A stretch of DNA of 6,531 nucleotides from Planctomycetota bacterium (GCA_003644175.1 QNBS01000132.1:1-6531), one strand, 5' to 3'. Counted from the stretch's first letter, positions 1 to 5,215 are shown. Notes: generated from the sequence alone by a model not told the origin. Numbers and translations are program-made.

Positions 1-438
1 ATACTGGACCCCAAGAGGGGCAAACCTGCGATTACCCATTACAAACTGCTTGCCGATTTCGGCCCGTTCTCCCTGTTAGCGGTCCGTCCGGAAACGGGCC
101 GGACGCATCAGATACGCATCCACCTTGCCGAAAGCGGTATCGGGCTGGCCATCGATCCGCTCTACGGCGCGGCAGCGCCGATCATGCTTAGCGACATAAA
201 ACACGGATACAGGCGAAAGCCCGGCAAAGTCGAATCGCCGCTGATCGACCGGCTCACCCTCCACGCCTACCAGCTCGAAATCGGCGCGCCGGACGCCCGG
301 CCGACCGTCTTTATCGCCCCGCTGGAAAAGAAATTCGCCGCCACCGTAAAAATGGCGGCCAAACACAACCCCCAAGGCCCGGACGCCTTCACCAACCCGG
401 ACGACCTGGAGCGAATACTAAACGCCGAGCCCTTCTGA
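1..438 (+). CDS. RluA-family pseudouridine synthase, C-terminal part (5' end outside window)
   Basis: This is the last 145 codons of a pseudouridine synthase of the RluA/RsuA superfamily, which isomerises specific uridines in rRNA or tRNA in the cytoplasm. Reading frame 1 is open from base 1 to TGA at 436-438. Visible family signatures are RPETGRTHQIRIHLA (fragment residues 29-43), which is the conserved C-terminal substrate/active-site motif, followed by IAIDPLYG-like AIDPLYG (50-56) and RLTLHAYQLEI near residues 83-93. The catalytic-Asp motif (HRLDxxTSG type) must lie upstream of the window and cannot be checked. The C-terminus ends with an APLEKKF segment, normal for the family, plus about 35 residues of charged tail. 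Which RNA and which uridine it modifies (RluA, RluC, RluD or another) cannot be told from this part. A terminator-like hairpin follows three bases after the stop, so it probably ends its transcription unit. Confidence 0.9.
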   Translation: MLDPKRGKPAITHYKLLADFGPFSLLAVRPETGRTHQIRIHLAESGIGLAIDPLYGAAAPIMLSDIKHGYRRKPGKVESPLIDRLTLHAYQLEIGAPDARPTVFIAPLEKKFAATVKMAAKHNPQGPDAFTNPDDLERILNAEPF

Positions 439-440
439 TC

Positions 441-463
441 GCCTGTGGATACGGGCACTTTTT
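441..463 (+). terminator. Short intrinsic terminator after the pseudouridine synthase
   Basis: GCCTGT (441-446) pairs with ACGGGC (451-456) around a GGAT loop, giving a 6-bp stem with one G-T wobble. It is followed by AC and five T residues (459-463). The hairpin begins two bases after the stop codon and ends just before the hom promoter candidate. The stem is short, so efficiency is uncertain. Confidence 0.5.
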
Positions 464-465
464 GC

Positions 466-495
466 TTGACCTGGGATGCGGTTTCAGGGTACAGT
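466..495 (+). promoter_or_regulatory. Candidate sigma-70-type promoter for hom operon
   Basis: TTGACC (466-471) and TACAGT (490-495) are separated by 18 bases. The -35 matches the consensus in 5 of 6 positions and the -10 in 4 of 6. It would start transcription near 502 and give a leader of about 85 bases before the chosen hom start. The -10 sits inside an imperfect hairpin (GGTA-CAGT-TACC, 488-499). This is a sequence match only. Confidence 0.4.
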
Positions 496-521
496 TACCG
501 CCCTGTGTGGACGATATATTG

Positions 522-534
522 ATTTAGGCTAAAT
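522..534. promoter_or_regulatory. Perfect dyad in hom leader, possible operator
   Basis: ATTTAG-G-CTAAAT is a perfect inverted repeat with 6-bp arms and a 1-base centre. It lies about 20 bases after the predicted transcription start and 40 bases before the hom ribosome-binding site. An operator is one reading; in an AT-rich spacer a dyad of this size can also arise by chance. No threonine-rich leader peptide was seen in this gap. Confidence 0.25.
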
Positions 535-574
535 ACAAATTCCTATGCCATCAAGTTTTGCAGGGGTATTGTTT

Positions 575-580
575 AGGAAG
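575..580 (+). promoter_or_regulatory. Ribosome-binding site that fixes the hom start
   Basis: AGGAAG ends six bases before ATG 587. The other in-frame ATG, at 545, has no purine-rich stretch before it (preceding bases are AAATACAAATTCCT), so 587 is preferred. Confidence 0.7.
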
Positions 581-586
581 CAGGTT

Positions 587-1909
587 ATGGACAGTAACAA
601 GATAAGAGTGGGTTTGGTGGGTTTCGGGACCGTGGGGGCGGGTGTGGCCGATCTGCTGCTAAACGGCGCAGAGACCATCCGGGCGAAAACCTCTCTGGAT
701 ATCGAATTAGCGACGGTCGTCGATCTGGATACGACCAGTCGGCGTCCGGTGAAGCTGCCGGCCGGCATGCTCACCGACGACATTGGCACGCTGGTGAATG
801 ACGAGACCATCGACATCGGCGTCGAACTCATCGGCGGCACCACCGTCGCAAAGGATATACAGCTTAAAATGCTTGCCGCGGGCAAAGACGTCGTTACGGC
901 GAACAAGGCCCTGCTTGCCAGGCACGGGGCCGAGTTGTACGCCGCAGCGCGAAAGGCGCACAAGTGCATCGCGTTTGAAGCAAGTTGCGCCGGCGGTATC
1001 CCCATCGTATTAGCGATCAGAACGGGACTGGCCGCCAATCGCATCGACGCGATCTACGGCATACTCAACGGCACGTGCAACTACATCCTGACCAACATGA
1101 CGCAGAACAACCTGGACTTTGCCGTCGCGCTTTCGCAGGCACAGGAAAAGGGCTATGCAGAGGCCGACCCGACACTCGACATCAACGGCGCCGACAGCGC
1201 CCACAAACTGGCGATCCTGACCGGTCTGGCGTTTGCCTGCGAGATCAAGCTCGAAGACATCTCAATCGAAGGCATCGAAGGCGTCTCCATCGACGACATA
1301 CGCAACGGGCAGGAAATGGGTTATGTGCTGAAACTCCTGGCTATCGGCGAACGGGATGCCGAAGGTAAAATCTCGCTGCGTGTGCATCCGTCCTTTCTTC
1401 ACAGCGACAATCCCTTAGCCCGCGTGGACGGTCCGTTCAACGCGATCAGCGTCTTCGCCCACGCCGTCGGACACACGATGTACTGCGGGCGCGGAGCTGG
1501 CATGATGCCGACGGCAAGCGCCGTCGTCGCCGTTTCGATTATGTCGGCGACGGGCAACTCGAAGAGAGTCTTCGACAACCTGGCGCTTCTGCCGCGCGCC
1601 CAGACCGAGCCGCTGATAAACGACATAAGCTCCCTGAACAGCAGGTTCTATATAAGGCTTATGGCCAAGGACCAGCCCGGCGTCTTTGCCGCTTACGGCA
1701 GGATATTAGGCGATCACGGGATCAGTATTTCAGGGGCGCTTCAGCATGAAGGCTCGGGCCCCGACAATACGGTCCCCGTCGTCATCACCACTTATGCGAC
1801 AAAGCAGAAGAATATGACCGCGGCGCTGGATGAGTTAGCCCGCCTGGACGCGGTCGGCGGCAAGCCCGTCTGCATCCGAATCGTCGATATCCCGGAGGAT
1901 CGCGACTGA
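587..1909 (+). CDS. hom: Homoserine dehydrogenase with C-terminal ACT domain
   Basis: Catalyses NAD(P)H-dependent reduction of aspartate-4-semialdehyde to homoserine, the branch point to threonine and methionine. The protein is 440 residues, the usual length for monofunctional Hom with an ACT domain. The Rossmann motif GFGTVG is at residues 12-17, and the dinucleotide-domain segment VELIGGTTVAKD is at 79-90 with VVTANKALLA at 102-111. The catalytic domain carries GILNGTCNYIL (158-168) and ADPTLDINGADSAHKL (193-208). Within it, D203 and K207 correspond to the conserved catalytic Asp/Lys pair. GRGAGMMPTASAVV (301-314) follows. An ACT domain spans roughly 353-433 (FYIRLMAKDQPGVFA), suggesting feedback control, classically by threonine. 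The start at 587 is chosen for its AGGAAG site and because the Rossmann strand begins at residue 6. Upstream ATG 545 would add 14 unlikely residues. The stop overlaps the next gene's start (TGATG), implying translational coupling. Confidence 0.96.
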   Translation: MDSNKIRVGLVGFGTVGAGVADLLLNGAETIRAKTSLDIELATVVDLDTTSRRPVKLPAGMLTDDIGTLVNDETIDIGVELIGGTTVAKDIQLKMLAAGKDVVTANKALLARHGAELYAAARKAHKCIAFEASCAGGIPIVLAIRTGLAANRIDAIYGILNGTCNYILTNMTQNNLDFAVALSQAQEKGYAEADPTLDINGADSAHKLAILTGLAFACEIKLEDISIEGIEGVSIDDIRNGQEMGYVLKLLAIGERDAEGKISLRVHPSFLHSDNPLARVDGPFNAISVFAHAVGHTMYCGRGAGMMPTASAVVAVSIMSATGNSKRVFDNLALLPRAQTEPLINDISSLNSRFYIRLMAKDQPGVFAAYGRILGDHGISISGALQHEGSGPDNTVPVVITTYATKQKNMTAALDELARLDAVGGKPVCIRIVDIPEDRD

Positions 1910-3093
1910 TGAAATACGCCATTATCATTCCCGACGGAGCGGCCGACTATCCGCTCGATGTATTCGACGGCAAGAGCGTCATCGAGGCGGCCGTCACACC
2001 CAATATGGACAAGATCAGCAGCGAGGGCAAACAGGGCATCGTGCTGACCGTGCCGGCCGGCATGACGCCGGGAAGCGATGTGGCGATGATGAGCCTGTTG
2101 GGCTACGACCCGCTGACCTGCTATTCGGGCAGGGCGCCGCTGGAAGCGGCGGCAATGGACATCCCGCTGGGCCCCAACGACTGGGTCTTCCGGTGCAATC
2201 TCGTCACGATTGCCGACAAACGAATGGCCGACCACAGCGCAGGACACATCTGCGATAAAGAAGCGGCAACGCTCATCACCGAGCTCGCCGCCCAGCTCGA
2301 CGCCGGACACATCCATCTTCATCAGGGTCTGAGCTATCGGCATCTCTGCGTCATCAACGGAATCCTGTTCAAGGTGAAGACCACACCGCCGCACGACATC
2401 ATCGGCAAAAAAATTTCCAAACATCTGCCTCACGGCAAGAACGCCGATGTCCTCATCGAGATAATGGACCGATCCGAACAGCTCTTCGCCAACCATGACA
2501 TCAACAAAGTCCGCATGGACCTGGGCGAGAACCCCGTCAGCCGTGTCTGGCTCTGGGGGCAGGGGCAAAAAGCCGTCCTGGAGCGGTTCAGCACCCGGTT
2601 CGGCCTGAACGGCGCCGCCATCACGGCCGTTGATCTTGTCAAGGGGATCGCCAAACTCATCGGCTTTGACCTTATTGCCGTCAAAGGCGCAACGGGATAT
2701 TTCAACACCAACTACAAGGGCAAGGGCGCCGCGGCAATCAAGGCCCTGAAGGATCACGACATCGTCCTTGTTCATGTCGAAGCGCCGGACGAAGCCGGCC
2801 ACAGCGGAAACGCCGAGCAAAAGAAAGCCGCGGTTGAAATGATCGACAAACACATCGTCGGACCGGTCCACGAGGCGCTCAAGCAATACGACGACTATCG
2901 CATTCTGGTCATGCCCGACCACCCGACACCCGTCGAAACGAGGGCGCATTCCGGAGACCCTGTCCCCTTCGCTATGGCCGGAAAATCAATACGGGGCGTA
3001 CTCCAAAAACCATTCTGCGAAAAAAACGCATACGAATCGGGATTCAGAGTCGAAAACGGCTGCGAAATGATGGAGTACTTCGTAAAAACCTGA
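1909..3093 (+). CDS. Phosphoglycerate-mutase-like (ApgM-type) protein, probable alternative homoserine kinase
   Basis: A 394-residue member of the alkaline phosphatase superfamily, similar in layout to archaeal-type cofactor-independent phosphoglycerate mutase. Metal and nucleophile motifs are visible: PDGAAD (8-13), GSDVAMMSLLGYDP (55-68) with the presumed catalytic S56, SGRAPLEA (73-80), VHVEAPDEAGHSGN (288-301) with D294 and H298, MPDHPTPV (335-342) with D337 and H338, and HSGDPVPF (347-354). By sequence alone this could be a glycolytic mutase. However, a subgroup of about 395 residues sitting next to hom in bacteria lacking classical ThrB is described in the TIGRFAM collection as a proposed homoserine kinase (TIGR02535, from memory). 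The one-base overlap with hom and the GGAGG at 1894-1898 (10 bases before ATG) fit that role: phosphorylation of homoserine for threonine synthase. The function is inferred from family and context; the family assignment itself is firm. Confidence 0.88.
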   Translation: MKYAIIIPDGAADYPLDVFDGKSVIEAAVTPNMDKISSEGKQGIVLTVPAGMTPGSDVAMMSLLGYDPLTCYSGRAPLEAAAMDIPLGPNDWVFRCNLVTIADKRMADHSAGHICDKEAATLITELAAQLDAGHIHLHQGLSYRHLCVINGILFKVKTTPPHDIIGKKISKHLPHGKNADVLIEIMDRSEQLFANHDINKVRMDLGENPVSRVWLWGQGQKAVLERFSTRFGLNGAAITAVDLVKGIAKLIGFDLIAVKGATGYFNTNYKGKGAAAIKALKDHDIVLVHVEAPDEAGHSGNAEQKKAAVEMIDKHIVGPVHEALKQYDDYRILVMPDHPTPVETRAHSGDPVPFAMAGKSIRGVLQKPFCEKNAYESGFRVENGCEMMEYFVKT

Positions 3094-3116
3094 GGCCCAG
3101 TGTTTTATCGACAGCA

Positions 3117-4412
3117 TCAGCTTTCGTATTTTTTCAGGAACGCTTCTACTGTTATTTCTTCCTGATTGCCGGTGGCCATGTCCTTTACGACAAGCTGGTT
3201 GTTTTCGGTCAGTTCGCTGCCTAAAATTATTGTGTATTTGGCGTTGGCGGTCTGGGCGGCCTTGAGTTGCTTTTTGAGGCTCGTGGACTTATAGGAGAAG
3301 TCCGCCGCAAGGCCCTTCAAACGCAACTGCGTGGTCAGTTGGACCGCCCTGGGTTTGAACTCATCGCCTGCAATCGCTATGAAGTACTCTATGTTTCGCG
3401 TTGAAAGCATCTCGTCGGTGAGCAGCCCCTTTTGTCGCAGCAGTATCTCGAGCACGGCGTCGCCCATGCCGAAGCCCGTTGCCGGCACCGACGGCCCGCC
3501 GAAGTCCTTGAGCAAATTATTGTATCTGCCTCCCCCGCATATCGCTCGCAGTGAACTCCGGCGGTCGTATATCTCATAGACGACACCGGTATAGTAGGCA
3601 AGGCCTCGAACGATTCCTATGTCGAACTTCACGAAGTCGACAATGCCCATCAGTTCAAGCGTCTCGAAAAGCTCCCTCAACTCATCGACTGCCGCTTTCG
3701 CCGCGGCGTCAAGGGCCACGATATCGCCGATGGCGTCTATGGCCTCAACCGACATCAGTTCGATCACGCGCCGGCGCATCGCAGGATCGGTGATTTGCTC
3801 GGCGATCATCTTCTGAAAAGTGTCGTCGGGAAGTTTGGGCTTTTTGTCAAGGACGGCATAAACCGCGTCAAGCTTATCCGGGCCAATCCCTATCGTTTCA
3901 AGGATTGCACTGAGCATCTTGCGGCTGGAAATTTTTACGACAATATCGTCGGGGCCGAGACCGGCAGAGTGAAGATAATCGATCGCAGTGAAAATCACCT
4001 CCGCGTCGGCAAGGATGTCGTCGGCGCCGATGATGTCAACGTTCCACTGGAAGAACTCCCGCAGCCTGCCCTTCTGCGGCCGTTCGGCGCGACAGAGCCG
4101 CGGCAGGGAAAACCACTTGATCGGCCTGGGCAGCGCGTTGATCTGCTGATTCACCATCCGCGCCAGGGTCGGTGTAATCTCCGGCCTGATGGCGAAGTTG
4201 CGCCCGCCGCGGTCCGTAAACGAAAAAAGCTGCGAGGCAATCTCGTCGCCGCTCTTTATCTGGTACATTTTCAGGAACTCGAAGATGGGTCCGTCATATT
4301 CCTCGAAGCCGCTGCGAAGCGACGCCGCCTTCCAGCCATCGACGATATAATTGCGCACCGCCATTACCTGCGGATAAAAATCCCTCGTTCCCTTGGCCGA
4401 TTGAATCTTCAT
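3117..4412 (-). CDS. hisS: Histidyl-tRNA synthetase
   Basis: Class II aminoacyl-tRNA synthetase that charges tRNA-His in the cytoplasm, 431 residues, normal length. KGTRDFYP is at residues 7-14. Motif 2 is the run CRAERPQKGRLREFFQ (107-122). The His-specific signature RGLAYYTGVVYEIY (269-282) keeps the catalytic arginine (R269), and CGGGRYNNL (292-300) is the second histidine signature. Motif 3 is GFGMGDAVLEILL (313-325). It lacks the usual Glu-Arg, a variant I recall from plant organellar and some bacterial HisRS. The anticodon-binding domain is at about 341-430, including SYKSTSLKKQLKAA (373-386). That domain makes the catalytically inactive paralogue HisZ unlikely. The ATG overlaps the stop of the upstream cysteine-cluster gene (ATGA), and the only ribosome-binding signal is the GAAGAAG run inside that gene's last codons. 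The gene converges on the hom operon with 23 bases between stops; I saw no convincing terminator there. Confidence 0.96.
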   Translation of the reverse strand: MKIQSAKGTRDFYPQVMAVRNYIVDGWKAASLRSGFEEYDGPIFEFLKMYQIKSGDEIASQLFSFTDRGGRNFAIRPEITPTLARMVNQQINALPRPIKWFSLPRLCRAERPQKGRLREFFQWNVDIIGADDILADAEVIFTAIDYLHSAGLGPDDIVVKISSRKMLSAILETIGIGPDKLDAVYAVLDKKPKLPDDTFQKMIAEQITDPAMRRRVIELMSVEAIDAIGDIVALDAAAKAAVDELRELFETLELMGIVDFVKFDIGIVRGLAYYTGVVYEIYDRRSSLRAICGGGRYNNLLKDFGGPSVPATGFGMGDAVLEILLRQKGLLTDEMLSTRNIEYFIAIAGDEFKPRAVQLTTQLRLKGLAADFSYKSTSLKKQLKAAQTANAKYTIILGSELTENNQLVVKDMATGNQEEITVEAFLKKYES

Positions 4413-4840
4413 GATTGCTTCTTCTTTTTCTTTTTTCTTTTCTTCGGCTCGAGCTTGCTGAACACCTTGTCGCCGAATTTGATCTTCATGTATTCTTCCA
4501 TTTGGCGGGCGCTGGTGAAATGAAGTTCATAATCATACTCATTGCCCGTAAAATCGCAGTCGTCGGTCTTGTAATCGCGGCATATCTTCGGCCGCAGATC
4601 GTAGATCGCGCACCGATGACCACCATCGGTCAGGTTCATGCACTTGTTCTTGACATTGAGATACCAGTCGCCGTCTTCGATAAAAACCGAGATGTCCTCA
4701 TGACAAAGATACCACCGTATATCGTCATAGTCGTCCCAGTCCTCCGGCGTATCGAGCGGCAGTGCAAAATAACGACAACACAGCCCCGTACACTTGTCAC
4801 ATTGAATCTTACGTTTCTTCTTTTTCGTCTTCGACGCCAC
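4409..4840 (-). CDS. YkgJ-family cysteine-cluster (CxxC..CC) protein, putative metal-binding
   Basis: A 143-residue cytoplasmic protein of the YkgJ/UPF0153 type, thought to bind zinc or an iron-sulfur cluster; no reaction is established for the family. Visible cysteines are C14, C17, C21 and C22 (CDKCTGLCC), then C46, C67, C77 (HRCAIYDLRPKIC) and C87, plus C95. The CAIYDLRPKIC..Y segment is the family hallmark. Both ends are strongly basic: KTKKKKRK at 4-11 and a run of lysines with one arginine at 133-141, encoded by A-rich DNA. The start is GTG at 4840. It is chosen because GGAG (4851-4848) lies seven bases upstream and the cysteine core starts soon after. The stop overlaps the hisS start by ATGA, so the pair is likely co-transcribed from the promoter at 4916-4889. 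A link to tRNA or translation is only suggested by that pairing. Confidence 0.9.
   Translation of the reverse strand: MASKTKKKKRKIQCDKCTGLCCRYFALPLDTPEDWDDYDDIRWYLCHEDISVFIEDGDWYLNVKNKCMNLTDGGHRCAIYDLRPKICRDYKTDDCDFTGNEYDYELHFTSARQMEEYMKIKFGDKVFSKLEPKKRKKKKKKQS
4430..4436 (-). other. Candidate -1 frameshift slippery heptamer (A AAA AAG)
   Basis: On the minus strand, codons 138-139 of the cysteine-cluster gene read AAA AAG preceded by A, which is the classic bacterial X XXY YYZ heptamer in the correct phase. After a -1 slip the frame continues GAA AAA GAA GAA GCA ATC ATG, entering the hisS frame directly with no stop. An AG-rich run follows. I did not find a clear downstream stem-loop, so activity is uncertain; the tract may only encode lysines and serve as a weak ribosome-binding site for hisS. 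Confidence 0.35.
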
Positions 4841-4847
4841 TTGCTGA

Positions 4848-4851
4848 CTCC
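4848..4851 (-). promoter_or_regulatory. Ribosome-binding site supporting the GTG start of the YkgJ-type gene
   Basis: GGAG on the minus strand, seven bases before GTG 4840. It supports a non-ATG start; no ATG lies upstream in frame close to the cysteine core. Confidence 0.6.
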
Positions 4852-4888
4852 ACTAAACCGTTTCAAATGATTTAACAACGATCGGGCC

Positions 4889-4916
4889 ATTATAGGCGGT
4901 TGCCAACCGGCGTCAA
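4889..4916 (-). promoter_or_regulatory. Near-consensus sigma-70-type promoter for the YkgJ-hisS operon
   Basis: On the minus strand, TTGACG (4916-4911) and TATAAT (4894-4889) are separated by 16 bases. That is five of six consensus bases at -35 and all six at -10. Transcription would begin near 4882, leaving a leader of about 40 bases to GTG 4840. This is the strongest promoter match in the window. Confidence 0.7.
4897..4909. promoter_or_regulatory. Dyad in the promoter spacer, possible operator
   Basis: CGGTT-GCC-AACCG is a perfect 5-bp inverted repeat lying wholly between the -35 and -10 of the hisS operon promoter. A repressor bound here would block RNA polymerase, but no regulator is identified and the dyad is short. 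Confidence 0.3.
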
Positions 4917-4958
4917 GCCGTAACCGCCGATTTTGTCGCAATGCCGGCGAACCGGGTC

Positions 4959-4987
4959 TTGTCCCGGCTTGGAACCTGCGGTATAAT
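4959..4987 (+). promoter_or_regulatory. Candidate promoter facing the epimerase-SDR operon
   Basis: TTGTCC (4959-4964) and TATAAT (4982-4987) are separated by 17 bases: a perfect -10 and a 4 of 6 match at -35. Transcription would start near 4994 and give an unusually long leader of about 220 bases that includes the MITE-like element. It is divergent from the hisS operon promoter, with the -35 boxes 42 bases apart. Confidence 0.5.
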
Positions 4988-5005
4988 CGCCCCGATTGTC
5001 CGGCG

Positions 5006-5019
5006 TGCGAACGTTCGCA
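5006..5019. repeat. 14-bp perfect palindrome downstream of the + promoter
   Basis: TGCGAACGTTCGCA is a perfect palindrome about 12-25 bases after the predicted start of the plus-strand transcript. With flanking CCG/CGG and CG pairs it can extend into an imperfect GC-rich hairpin over 5000-5026. It may be an operator or an RNA structure. It resembles, but lacks the central spacing of, the Gram-positive LexA box (CGAAC-4-GTTCG). Confidence 0.4.
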
Positions 5020-5092
5020 GCGGCGGCCTGGTGGTATAAGAGCAAGCGAGAGAGCTTTTTCATCCGGCACAGGTGTCTCCGCGAAGAATAAG

Positions 5093-5108
5093 GCACTCTA
5101 ACAAAACC
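5093..5108 (+). repeat. Left terminal inverted repeat of the MITE-like element
   Basis: GCACTCTAACAAAACC, 16 bp, with no mismatch to the right arm. The preceding five bases (5088-5092, ATAAG) are the left copy of the target duplication. Confidence 0.85.
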
Positions 5109-5182
5109 AGGATCGAGTATATGGAACCGCTTCGCGGAGCTGTTTTAATAGATTTCTCGGCTTCGCTCGAAATGACAAATCG

Positions 5183-5198
5183 GGTTTTGTTAGAGTGC
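5183..5198 (-). repeat. Right terminal inverted repeat of the MITE-like element
   Basis: GGTTTTGTTAGAGTGC is the reverse complement of the left arm. The following five bases (5199-5203, ATAAG) are the right copy of the target duplication and also supply the first bases of the epimerase ribosome-binding site. Confidence 0.85.
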
Positions 5199-5201
5199 AT
5201 A

Positions 5202-5208
5202 AGGAAAG
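5202..5208 (+). promoter_or_regulatory. Ribosome-binding site that fixes the epimerase start
   Basis: AGGAAAG lies seven bases before GTG 5216. The longer in-frame start, GTG 5195, lies inside the terminal repeat of the mobile element and upstream of this site, so 5216 is preferred. Confidence 0.65.
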
Positions 5209-5215
5209 AATCCGA

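Larger units (their letters stand above)
5093..5198. mobile_element. MITE-like element, 106 bp, intact TIRs and target duplication
   Basis: The element begins with GCACTCTAACAAAACC (5093-5108) and ends with its exact reverse complement (5183-5198), a perfect 16-bp terminal inverted repeat. ATAAG occurs immediately outside both ends (5088-5092 and 5199-5203), a 5-bp direct repeat as left by transposition. The 74-bp interior encodes nothing. It holds a CCGC-TTC-GCGG hairpin (5127-5137) and a core at 5153-5177. The three minus-strand frames of that core read SFRAKPRNLL, CHFERSREIY and VISSEAEKS. These are familiar spurious peptides from a dispersed repeat seen in many bacterial genomes (from memory). 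No transposase is present, so it would depend on one elsewhere. Confidence 0.8.
4841..5215. other. Divergent intergenic region between the hisS operon and the epimerase operon
   Basis: These 375 bases hold no convincing protein gene. From left to right they contain the leader and promoter of the minus-strand operon, a plus-strand promoter candidate, a GC-rich dyad, an unassigned stretch (5020-5087), the MITE-like element with its target duplication, and the epimerase ribosome-binding site. A 28-codon GTG ORF at 5005-5091 on the plus strand (reads RTFAAAAWWYKSK near its start) has no ribosome-binding site and is not annotated as a gene. Confidence 0.7.

Noticed and set aside
545..586. Longer hom start at ATG 545 adding 14 residues
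   Set aside because: No ribosome-binding site precedes it. ATG 587 has AGGAAG six bases upstream, and the Rossmann strand begins five residues after it.
1792..2949. 385-residue minus-strand ORF opposite the hom/ApgM-like genes
   Set aside because: Shadow of the two plus-strand genes, which have clear family motifs. The minus-strand translation shows no domain and is Asp/Val/Arg-rich, as expected of antisense frames in GC-rich DNA.
3094..3116. Bidirectional terminator between the convergent operons
   Set aside because: Only a CTG/CAG three-base stem followed by TGTTTTAT is visible, too weak to annotate.
3795..4523. 242-residue plus-strand ORF across the hisS 5' end
   Set aside because: Antisense shadow of hisS and the YkgJ-type gene; its phenylalanine run is the complement of the lysine tract.
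5006..5019. LexA/SOS box
   Set aside because: The GAAC and GTTC halves are directly joined, whereas the Gram-positive SOS box needs four bases between them. No SOS gene is adjacent.
5005..5091. 28-codon GTG ORF on the plus strand (RTFAAAAWWYKSK...)
   Set aside because: No ribosome-binding site, and it starts on the palindrome arm. I could not connect it to any known small protein; it may be a chance frame in GC-rich leader DNA.
4871..5092. Open frame continuing upstream of the epimerase if the 111-bp insertion and its duplication are removed
   Set aside because: The frame is open from the stop at 4868-4870 but has no ATG, GTG or TTG start and crosses both promoter candidates. The insertion length is a multiple of three by chance, and the enzyme is already complete at its N-terminus.
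5195..5215. Longer epimerase start at GTG 5195
   Set aside because: It lies inside the right terminal repeat of the mobile element and upstream of the AGGAAAG site. The conserved first strand starts five residues after GTG 5216.
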